DNA of 64,000 bases from Afipia sp. OHSU_II-C1 (lineage in GTDB: Bacteria > Pseudomonadota > Alphaproteobacteria > Rhizobiales > Xanthobacteraceae). Positions 48,815 to 56,499 of the stretch are shown here, one piece after another. The stretch lies in contig NZ_APJI01000023.1 of assembly GCF_000497575.1 (NCBI RefSeq), forward strand, positions 186,001 to 250,000. The letters are read 5' to 3'. A program made the position numbers and the translations under genes. The notes beneath the pieces are model-generated. The model was not told the origin of the DNA, did not search any database, and was given only the letters and a program-made list of their open reading frames with translations. Every line of letters starts with the position of its first letter. Position 1 is the stretch's first letter.

Positions 48815-49723
48815 GTGAGGAAGCCGCGCGGAAACCAACCGCCAGAGAGGCCGCTTGCGCCAACATCCGCGCGCTCCGCGACGACCGGAAAGTCGAAATC
48901 CGTCAAATTGGAAAAGACGGAACGTGGCGGACGGCGGGGCATCCAGTCGATCGAGATCGGCTTCCGGATCCTTGATTATCTGCGCACCGAATTGCGTCCG
49001 GTCCCGCTCAAGATGATTGCCGCCAACACCGGAATGTCGGCAGCCAATGTGCATTATTATCTCGTCAGCTTTCAGGCCGTGGGCATTGTGCGGCAGGAAG
49101 CCGACACCGGCTGCTATGCGCTCGGCCCTTACGCGCTGAAACTCGGCATGGCCGCGATCGAGCAGTTCGACGTCTTCACCGCCGCCCGTCCTGCGATGAC
49201 CGAACTCGCGACGACCATCGGCCACACGGTCTTCCTCGGCGTGTGGGGCAATCGTGGACCAACCATCATCTACCGTGTCGAAGGCGGCGCCAGCCGGCCG
49301 ATCATCGAACTGCGCGTTGGTAGCGTGCTCAGCCTGCTACGCTCGGCGCTCGGCCGCAATTTCCTTGCGCATCTGCCGCGTTCGATCACCGCGCACATGC
49401 TCGATCAGGAACTCAAGGAAGAAGGATCACGGCACGCACGAATCGACGACGCGCCTGCCACGAAGGCCGAGGTGGAGGAGATGGTGGCGGCGATTCAGCG
49501 GGACGGCATCAGCCGCTGCCGCGATGCCCTGTTGCCGAACTTCACATCCTTTTCGGCGCCGATCTTCGATCAAACCGGTTTCATGATCGCGGCCATTACC
49601 ATGATGGGGCCGATCGGCATTCTCGACGACAATCTGAAAGGCTCGACGGCAACGACACTGCTCGCCCACGCGCGCGCGCTGTCGGCGACGGCGGGATGGC
49701 AGCCGGAAGCGGTAAGCGACTGA
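48815..49723 (+). CDS. IclR-family regulator
   Basis: A 302-residue regulator. It has the winged helix-turn-helix PVPLKMIAANTGMSAANVHYYLVSFQ and the C-terminal effector domain with GRNFLAHLPRSITAH and APIFDQTGFMIAAITMMGP. The start is GTG with AAAGG upstream. It is divergent from the MHS transporter gene over a 174-bp, unusually AT-rich spacer. It probably controls the transporter-nitrilase-reductase group. Confidence 0.92.
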   Translation: MRKPRGNQPPERPLAPTSARSATTGKSKSVKLEKTERGGRRGIQSIEIGFRILDYLRTELRPVPLKMIAANTGMSAANVHYYLVSFQAVGIVRQEADTGCYALGPYALKLGMAAIEQFDVFTAARPAMTELATTIGHTVFLGVWGNRGPTIIYRVEGGASRPIIELRVGSVLSLLRSALGRNFLAHLPRSITAHMLDQELKEEGSRHARIDDAPATKAEVEEMVAAIQRDGISRCRDALLPNFTSFSAPIFDQTGFMIAAITMMGPIGILDDNLKGSTATTLLAHARALSATAGWQPEAVSD

Positions 49724-49745
49724 GAGGCGAGTCATTGAACAGGAA

Positions 49746-49791
49746 TGGCGCGCCCGAAGAGATTCGAACTCCTGACCCCCAGATTCGTAGT
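49746..49791 (-). other. attR: 3' fragment of tRNA-Arg(ACG)
   Basis: In the minus direction it reads from the anticodon loop (CTACGAA) through the variable arm, the T-loop GGAGTTCGAATCTC and the acceptor CGGGCGCGCCA with encoded CCA. Pairing of the anticodon stem fails from 49792, so the 5' half is absent. This 46-base identity block is the expected core of an integration at a tRNA 3' end. Confidence 0.85.
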
Positions 49792-49928
49792 TCAAAAAGT
49801 CCCTTACGAGGCATTATCCGGCAGCACTTCTAACTTTCCGAATAAGCATATTTTTATTTGTAATTCAAGGTATTATCGCATATCCTCTTGTGGTGGCGTA
49901 GGGAGCCCGTTAGACACCCCATTCCGCC

Positions 49929-49952
49929 AAAACCGTTTCAAAAACCGTTTCA
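49929..49952. repeat. Tandem 12-bp direct repeats upstream of the integrase
   Basis: Two perfect copies of AAAACCGTTTCA, back to back, 20 bases before the integrase start. Possible arm-type binding sites for the integrase or a directionality factor. Confidence 0.6.
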
Positions 49953-49971
49953 GAATCTCGGGAGCTCGCAA

Positions 49972-51339
49972 ATGGCCGACATGCGTATCCCCTTGAACGA
50001 TAAGACAGTCGAGCGTTTGCCACTGCCCGAAAAGGGACGCTACATTGTCCGAGATACCGACCAAAAGGGCTTCTTCCTGATGGTCGGAGCCCGAAAGAAG
50101 ACCTTTATGGTCCAGGGCGACCTTCGCCAACAGGGCAAACGTGCCTCCACCATCCGCATCGCGATTGGCGATTCTAAGCAGCTCTCGACCCGTGCGGCGC
50201 GTGCAGTGGCCAAGGAATATCTGATCCAAATTAGTCGCGGCATACACCCCAAGAGCGACGAGAAAGCCACGAAGGCATCGACGATTGCTGACCTCGCAAA
50301 CGAGCAAAAGCCCGGCCCGGTCGGGATCACCCTCAAAGAGGCGTGGGCCCGATACAAAATCGCAATGGAGCGCAAGAACCGGAGCGCGCGGACGATCGAG
50401 AGCTACCGCGATCACGTCGAGCGCATTTTCAAGGACTGGCTGGATACGCCTCTGAAACAACTTGGTGACGATCCGGGCCAGGTCTCCGCAAAGCACGACG
50501 CCATCAGTGAAAAGCATGGACCCTACATCGCGAATGGCAGCATGCGCACCTTCCGCGCCATCTACAATCACGCCCGCAAGACCAATCGCGAACTGCCGCC
50601 CGACAATCCCGTCGATAGCGTCGATTGGAATCACGAGAAGCGACGGGATACAGGGATGGGCGTCGCCGACTTGAAAGGCTGGTTCGTCGAGGCTGCGACA
50701 CTCGACAATCCGATACGGCGCGAATTTCATCTGTTCACCCTCCTCTCGGCATCGCGTCCAACGGCCTTGAAAGAAGCTCGGCTCGAACATCTCGATCTGC
50801 GTCGTCGGGTTCTTCACATCCCGCGCCCGAAGGGAGGCGCCGATCGTGCCTTCGACATCCCGCTGTCCCGGCAGGCGATCAATTGCCTCATGCGCTCCAT
50901 TCGGTTCGGCCGGCAGATGCACCCCTATGAGGCGAAAGACTGGCTGTTTCCTGCCGATGGTGCCGATGGTCATCTGGTCGAGCAGAAGGAAGATCGAGCG
51001 GTGCTGTCGAAGTGGGGCAACGAGCTACGCCAAACGTATCGCACTGTCGCAACCCCTGCCGGCGTCTCGGAACTCGACGCCCGCATGCTGATGAATCATT
51101 CGGTCCCCGGCGTGAATTCAGGGTACATCACGCGACACAAGCTGCTGGAGGATCATCTGCGCGCCCAACAGCAGGCGATCAGCAACACCATCTTTTCAGC
51201 ACTCGGAAATACGTTGACGGCGCAACCAGAACTTCGCGACTGGCTAGGTCGCGGGGCCGCGCGACGGCAGGTTGCACGTGCGCGAGAGGCCTTCGAACAG
51301 CGCGAGGTAAAGGTTCCGCGAGTCATGAAGGCGGCATAG
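49972..51339 (+). CDS. int: Tyrosine recombinase (phage-type integrase)
   Basis: A 455-residue integrase with an N-terminal arm-binding domain (DUF4102-like), a core-binding SAM-like domain (about 118-205) and a catalytic domain. Catalytic candidates are R262 (SASRPTALKEA), K287 (IPRPKGG), R353 (ELRQTY), H376 (LMNHS) and Y385 (GYITRH). The box II His before R353 is replaced by Asn. The start at MADMRIPLN has GGGAGC upstream. It sits next to the tRNA-Arg fragment and probably inserted and maintains the island. Confidence 0.92.
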   Translation: MADMRIPLNDKTVERLPLPEKGRYIVRDTDQKGFFLMVGARKKTFMVQGDLRQQGKRASTIRIAIGDSKQLSTRAARAVAKEYLIQISRGIHPKSDEKATKASTIADLANEQKPGPVGITLKEAWARYKIAMERKNRSARTIESYRDHVERIFKDWLDTPLKQLGDDPGQVSAKHDAISEKHGPYIANGSMRTFRAIYNHARKTNRELPPDNPVDSVDWNHEKRRDTGMGVADLKGWFVEAATLDNPIRREFHLFTLLSASRPTALKEARLEHLDLRRRVLHIPRPKGGADRAFDIPLSRQAINCLMRSIRFGRQMHPYEAKDWLFPADGADGHLVEQKEDRAVLSKWGNELRQTYRTVATPAGVSELDARMLMNHSVPGVNSGYITRHKLLEDHLRAQQQAISNTIFSALGNTLTAQPELRDWLGRGAARRQVARAREAFEQREVKVPRVMKAA

Positions 51340-51464
51340 GAGTGACCCGCCCGATCGCTTCCGGCCCGATCCCGTCCACGTGACCTCGGGGATAAACACG
51401 GAACTGCCTCACGCTCAACCTGACCCATCCCGTGTCGCATTACGAGAATCGCCGCACGTTTAAC

Positions 51465-51493
51465 TTGCAATGTTCGTCAATTAGACGTACATT
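51465..51493 (+). promoter_or_regulatory. Promoter and operator of the tacAT operon
   Basis: TTGCAA (51465-51470) and TACATT (51488-51493), 17 bases apart, make a sigma70-like promoter. An inverted repeat TGTTCGTC-AATTA-GACGTACA (51471-51491, one mismatch) fills the spacer and is the likely antitoxin binding site. Confidence 0.6.
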
Positions 51494-51525
51494 TAAGCTA
51501 TAAAACTGTTATCAGGTGAATTCTT

Positions 51526-51831
51526 ATGTCAAGCAATCAGGCCCGATCCCCCCGAAACGTACCCGGCCGTGTCGAGCGGCTCGGGTTCCGGATTGATGAA
51601 GAGACCAAGGATCTCATCGAGCGCGCGGCTCATCTGTCGCAGCGCAAGGTGAGCGACTTCTGTGTCACTGCGCTCGCCGATACCGCACGCCGGACGATCG
51701 CCGAACATGAGACGCTCGTGCTCTCGAACCGTGATCGCGAGGCTTTCTTCAACGCGCTGATGAACCCGCCCGAACCGAGCGAAAGACTCACGCGCGCGAT
51801 CGCCGAGCACAGGCGTCGCATTGCTTCCTGA
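51526..51831 (+). CDS. TacA-type antitoxin (DUF1778, ribbon-helix-helix)
   Basis: A 101-residue DUF1778 protein. The N-terminal ribbon-helix-helix region is RLGFRIDEETKDLIERAAHL, and the C-terminal segment (LSNRDREAFFNALMNPPEPS) is the toxin-neutralising part. Antitoxins of this type bind their own promoter and inhibit a GNAT toxin. The toxin gene starts 2 bases after its stop. Confidence 0.9.
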   Translation: MSSNQARSPRNVPGRVERLGFRIDEETKDLIERAAHLSQRKVSDFCVTALADTARRTIAEHETLVLSNRDREAFFNALMNPPEPSERLTRAIAEHRRRIAS

Positions 51832-51833
51832 AC

Positions 51834-52355
51834 ATGACGGACTCTCGATCGGACTTGAGAATCGAGCCGTTCTCCGCCGATCATGATCGCGATGGCTTTT
51901 CATGCGGCGTCGACAGCCTCGACCGGTATCTGCGGACGCAGGCGAGTCAGGACGTGCGGCGCAAGGCGAATGGTGTCTTCATCCTTGTGGAGTCCGAGGC
52001 GAACCGGACGGTGCTTGGTTATTACACGCTCTGCGCAACGGGCTTGCAACAGGGCGACGTACCGGCCGCTGCCCGCAAATATGTGCCACGCTATCCGTTA
52101 GTGAGCGCCACGTTGATCGGGCGTCTTGCGGTTTCGGCCGCAAGGCAAGGAGAGCGTCTAGGAGGAATCCTTCTCGCCGACGCAGTGCAGCGAGCGTATG
52201 CGTCAGCCTCGACTGTTGGTTCGTCGATGCTCGTCGTTGACGCGATCAATGAGCGCGCCGCTGCCTTCTATGAGGGCAACGGCTTCGTGCGCCTGCCTGA
52301 TTCCATGCGCCTGGTGCTACCCATGCACGTTATTGAAAAAATGCTGAAGGCTTGA
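51834..52355 (+). CDS. TacT-type GNAT toxin
   Basis: A 173-residue GNAT toxin. It has FSCGVDSLDRYLRTQASQD, the acetyl-CoA loop RLAVSAARQGERLGGILL and the C-terminal AAFYEGNGFVRLPDS, all characteristic of TacT/AtaT-like toxins that acetylate aminoacyl-tRNA. The active-site Tyr is likely the one in FYEGNGF. It is paired with the upstream DUF1778 antitoxin. The downstream boundary of the pair is the R1 repeat. Confidence 0.9.
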   Translation: MTDSRSDLRIEPFSADHDRDGFSCGVDSLDRYLRTQASQDVRRKANGVFILVESEANRTVLGYYTLCATGLQQGDVPAAARKYVPRYPLVSATLIGRLAVSAARQGERLGGILLADAVQRAYASASTVGSSMLVVDAINERAAAFYEGNGFVRLPDSMRLVLPMHVIEKMLKA

Positions 52356-52429
52356 GAGCCGGGTTCGAAGCTACCACGTAGACGGTGTTTCGCCCTCTGA
52401 AATCCTGACTTCCGCATTTGTGGTTTTGC

Positions 52430-52507
52430 GGGGGAAAGCCTTCCCCCTGGTCGGCACTGCGTTGCCGACACGCCCCCTTCTGCGGGGAGACCCTCGCAAC
52501 GCCCCCC
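52430..52507 (+). repeat. Direct repeat R1, left flank of the defence module
   Basis: A 78-bp GC-rich block, starting GGGGGAAAGCCTTCCCCCTG and containing GTTGCCGACAC and CTTCTGCGGGGAG. A second copy (R2, 60593-60670) is about 90% identical by eye and in the same orientation, 8.16 kb away. The rest of 52356-52818 shows no supportable gene. Confidence 0.75.
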
Positions 52508-52818
52508 CTAAGAGTGAGAGTGCAGGCCGGGTGTGCCGTGACGGGTTGGCGTGGATATTGACGCGGACCCGGCAATGCAAGCTGTGGAAGCCGGCACCAC
52601 CTTCCTCGCCGAACTCAGGGCTCTAACCGCTAATGATTGAGACGCTCAACGAGAGAAACAACACCGACGGCTCTACCTCAGTCACTGAGCGAGTACTTTA
52701 CTCACACCGAGGGACTTAGGTTGCTAGGCTGCTTTCTGAACCACAAATTCGATTCGTCAATCGTTAGAGCTAGGCGGACTCTTCCAGCCCAACTGTCAAT
52801 GCAAGGCAACGGAACACA

Positions 52819-53592
52819 ATGGCAGAACCGACGGCTAAGACCATAAAGCGATTATTCGCTCTTTCCGGAAACACCTGCGCATTCCCAAGATGCACGCTGC
52901 CAATCATCGAAACCGCGGGTAACGTCACTGGCGAAATTTGTCATATCGCTGCTCGCAGCCCCGGAGGCCCTCGCTACGATCCTTCACAATCTGACAAAGG
53001 CCGGAACGATTTTGGCAACCTCCTCCTCTTGTGCAGACATCATCACAAAGTTGTCGACGGGGAGCCGCAGATCTATACGGTTGATGTTCTGCAAGACATG
53101 AAGACCATTCACGAAAGCGCCGCCGGCCGAGCCGAGCAACCGGCCGATCTCATATTCGCAAAGCTTCTCTTGAACGACCTCGACCGGATCACGATCGGCC
53201 AGAACAGCGGCAATATCGCGATCAACAGTCCCGGCGCCATTCAAGCGCACCAAGTCCATGTGCGCACCACCCGTCGCTCTATCAGCATTAATGCACCACC
53301 CGGAACGATCGGTTCTGATCAGGAAACCACGCGCTATGTGCAATATCTAATCGACCGATACAATAAATTTGCCGGTGCAGACCGGATGCGCGCGTCGAAA
53401 TTCAGCTATGGCGCGATATCCAAGAACATTGAGAGCAATTTCGGTGCCCCTTGGCGGCTACTACCAATTGAGAAGTTCAATGCAGTTTGCGAGTATCTGC
53501 AACAGCGGATTAATCGAACGGTCGTAGCCAAATCGAATGCCGCTAAGGGAATGCGCGCCTATTCCACCTATATGGAGTTCAACACGAGATAG
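52819..53592 (+). CDS. HNH endonuclease-like protein
   Basis: A 257-residue protein. The N-terminal HNH-type zinc domain has C20/C25 (CAFPRC), C41-H42 (GEICHIAARSPGG), N67 and C72 with HHH at 74-76 (LLCRHHHKVVDG). The C-terminal third (about 165-250) is a separate helical domain that is not recognised. The HNH module suggests a DNA nuclease. It lies inside the repeat-bracketed module, on the strand opposite the SIR2-HerA operon. Confidence 0.75.
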   Translation: MAEPTAKTIKRLFALSGNTCAFPRCTLPIIETAGNVTGEICHIAARSPGGPRYDPSQSDKGRNDFGNLLLLCRHHHKVVDGEPQIYTVDVLQDMKTIHESAAGRAEQPADLIFAKLLLNDLDRITIGQNSGNIAINSPGAIQAHQVHVRTTRRSISINAPPGTIGSDQETTRYVQYLIDRYNKFAGADRMRASKFSYGAISKNIESNFGAPWRLLPIEKFNAVCEYLQQRINRTVVAKSNAAKGMRAYSTYMEFNTR

Positions 53593-53715
53593 GCTCTCAA
53601 ACATGATCTCCGGACACAAGAATCTACGGCTCAAGCTGCTGTTAACGGACCAGATTCGACAATGCTCGAGATCGATGACCATCGCGCGCCGGCGTGTCAT
53701 CGACGCGGAGCTGTA

Positions 53716-55532
53716 ATGCCTCTGAAGGCTAAGCTCGATGGCCGCGAAATAGTTTCTATCCTCTGCTCGGACGGGGACTGGTCAGAGGCGCAGCGTGCGT
53801 CAAAGGGGACAGAAAATCGGCTCCGTATGTCCTGCTGCGATGCCCCAGCTTATGCCAGCCACAGTCCGCTCGATCTGCGCTATTTTGCCCACAAGTCCGG
53901 CTACGATCGCTGCTCTTCCAGCGGCGAATCTGACGAACATGAGTCCTTGAAGGCCGCCGCGGCAAGAGCAGTTCAATCTCTGGTAGGATGGCAGGCAGAT
54001 GTTGAGGTCTCAGGCGACGGCTGGCGCGCCGACGTTCTAGCCATACGCGGCAGCATCAAGATCGCAATCGAAGTCCAGCTTTCGGCGCAGGCAAAACGAC
54101 GGACTGGGGCACGTAACGACAGGTTCGAAGCCTCGGAGGTTTCCGCATTCTGGCTCAAAGGTCCGAGAAATCACTTCAACGATTTTGGCGACGGCCTACA
54201 AGCTCCCGTCCACGGAACCTCGATCCGAGAACAGATGGCAAGTGTCGGGGCGGCAGTCAGGGGCCTGCTCGGCGCCGTTGAGCGCCAAGTGGGGATGGCA
54301 AACGAACTTGCTCGACTCATCCGCACCGTTCCTGGATGGAAGTACAAAATCGATCTACAGGGAACCATCCCGGCTTGCTTCGAACTGCAACACGAGGGCA
54401 AGCGACAACAGATTTTGCTCGGCGAGTTAGGCCCGTCGCTTTTACCGACGATTTTCGTCCTGTTGACGGAAAACAGATCGGCGCAGATCAATTTGCCGGC
54501 GCCATCCTACAGTTGCGCGTCAATGCTCCGCATCTTCGCGGCTACCAAGCGTCGAGTTTCCAGCTCGCATCCGACGACCTTTCCAACTCGCTCGCGCGTC
54601 AGCTCCGTCCCATCCTCGAAGGTAGCAAGACCTGGCGAGGCAAGGAACACACCGAGGTTGTGCCAGGAGCCTTCGTGCATCACGCAGAAGAATGTTCAGA
54701 CTGCAAAGCTCGTTTTCTCAGGATTACCCATCTCCTCATCGGACATCCTCGCCGACCGCGCACACTTCCCGTCAAAGTCGTGCGCGACGAGTGGCGCTGG
54801 TATGAACCGATCCTTTCGACAGCCGAAGCACTATCGAGGAAAGTCGGTCTTCCCTTGGGGCCATTGAGCGACGGCGGTGAAAGTGCATACTTCCAACCAA
54901 AGCGAGCCCGCCAGAAGTGCCCAGCGTGCGGAAAGCACGCCCCTGATCCTTTGGTCTCTGACGACGAGGTGCTCCGTGCGTGGCCTGGTCGTGACGAGCA
55001 CTTCCGCTATCGCTTGCCCTTGCCCGGCAAAGGATGGGGCGCATCGGCTCGATGGGTAACGCAGCCGGCGCCTGACGCCGCCGCTTGGGACGCTCTGCTG
55101 GACACGAAACGTACCGAACGTCAACAAGAACGTGACGAAGAGCGCCGACGCGAAGAGTTAGCCGAAGCGGAGCGCAAACGCCGCCACGAAGAACTACAGC
55201 GACAAGCAGAAGAGCGACATCAACAACGTATTGCAGACGACTTGGCTCGCAAGGCGGCCGACGAGCAACGAGCCATAGAGGCGCGACGCCAAGCCGAAAA
55301 AGATCGTCAAATGCGCATGGTAACTCAACAGGAGGAGAGGAAGAGCAAGCTGTGCACTGCCGCGGAGACAGCGATCAGAGATAACGAGCGTCGCAATCTC
55401 TGGCTGACAACCGGCAACTCTCATCTACGATCTCTGGGTGATGCCGTTGCCCCACGACCAATCGAGGTCGCCGCCCAGAGCCAGGAAGGGTTGGAGAGAG
55501 CGCTGCAATTACTTCGATCAACTAAGTTCTGA
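53716..55532 (+). pseudogene. CoiA-like nuclease with coiled coil, frameshifted
   Basis: The first part (from ATG 53716, about 240 residues before the break) is CoiA-like: DLRYFAHKSG, a C-rich patch, DEHESLK and a nuclease core WRADVLAIRGSIKIAIEVQLS (a D...ExQ motif). The downstream part is in the -1 frame and is joined near the T4 run 54440-54443. Inserting one T would restore one ~605-residue protein. The second half has zinc-ribbon-like cysteines (CSDC, CPACGKH) and a long charged coiled coil. It is either a true frameshift mutation, a sequencing error or a recoded gene. Confidence 0.7.
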
Positions 55533-55605
55533 GTGCCTGTCAGCACACAAACGAAGCTCAGCAACAAAACTAATTTTTCAGCAATCACGGCGGCGGCCAA
55601 GGGAG

Positions 55606-56499
55606 CTAGACTCTGTTCGAAAACCGATCATAGGCGGTGACACGAACTGTTCGAACGTCTACTTCATATTGGTATATTTCTCGCGCAAGGTAAGAGATTT
55701 CCGCTTCTTTCTCAGCGTCGGAAACATCAACATACCAAGATCTCGGCTTTCCGTTTTCTTCGCCATTCCAACGATATCCCCTCGCTTTTAGGAGGTCCTT
55801 GAATTCAAATGGTGAGTTCTCAGCCCAGATCCGCCAGGTCGGCAACCGCGCGCGCTCAAGCAGCTTTGCCAAGGCTGGCGCTCGTGCACGAGGTAACTCG
55901 CGTGCAAGCAACTCAATGGCGGCCAAGCAGTCATTCGCAGCTCGATGCCGGTCGTAAAAAAAGCCTAGAGCCATCGCGAGATAGGAGAGCTTCGCGCCCT
56001 CGAACCCTTCGGCTGCCCAGTCGATCTCCGACATAGAACACGCCCATGGCTTGGTTGAAAACACAGGGCTGAAGCGCTCCAGAAAGCGCCGATCGAACGC
56101 CGCATTGTGGGCTATGACTACAGCCGCCGGCGCAGCAAACATCGTGACTTCCGAGGGGTCAATCGACTTTCCCGCAACCATTGCATCCGTAATCCCCGTC
56201 AACACAGTGATTTCGGACGAAATCGGTTTGCTCGGCTCACGGAGACGGTCGAAAGGCTCCAGGACCTCTACAATCGTGCCATCAAGCGCGTATCGGAACG
56301 GCACCATCGCGAGTTCAATGATCTCATCCCGATCCGGATCGAGACCTGTCGTCTCAACATCGATCATAAGGCCCGTGCGTGTCTCAGCAACATCGAATCC
56401 TTCAACCGTGGGGCGAGGTCGAAGACGCCTAAGAACTCGATAGTCCGAGCTGGCTTCGAGCGCCGCAGCGAAAGCTTCCAAATCTGAGGCGTTGGTCAT
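55606..56499 (-). CDS. DEDDh 3'-5' exonuclease with C-terminal extra domain
   Basis: A 297-residue DnaQ-fold exonuclease with complete catalytic residues: D47 and E49 (MIDVETTGLD), D136 (AHNAAFDRRF), H185 and D190 (HRAANDC). After the core comes a ~95-residue tail with WRIWAENSPFEFKDLLKARGYRW, similar to a DUF5710-like module. The start (56499) overlaps the HerA stop (TAATG), so it is the third gene of the operon. It may degrade or trim DNA in the same process. Confidence 0.85.
   Translation of the reverse strand: MTNASDLEAFAAALEASSDYRVLRRLRPRPTVEGFDVAETRTGLMIDVETTGLDPDRDEIIELAMVPFRYALDGTIVEVLEPFDRLREPSKPISSEITVLTGITDAMVAGKSIDPSEVTMFAAPAAVVIAHNAAFDRRFLERFSPVFSTKPWACSMSEIDWAAEGFEGAKLSYLAMALGFFYDRHRAANDCLAAIELLARELPRARAPALAKLLERARLPTWRIWAENSPFEFKDLLKARGYRWNGEENGKPRSWYVDVSDAEKEAEISYLAREIYQYEVDVRTVRVTAYDRFSNRV

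Noticed and set aside
52637-52846. 69-codon frame between repeat R1 and the HNH gene
   Set aside because: No similarity and no ribosome-binding site; it overlaps the HNH start.
54440-54443. Programmed -1 frameshift in the CoiA-like gene
   Set aside because: There is no classic slippery heptamer and no obvious stimulatory structure. Indel or error is simpler, so it is listed only as a possibility.
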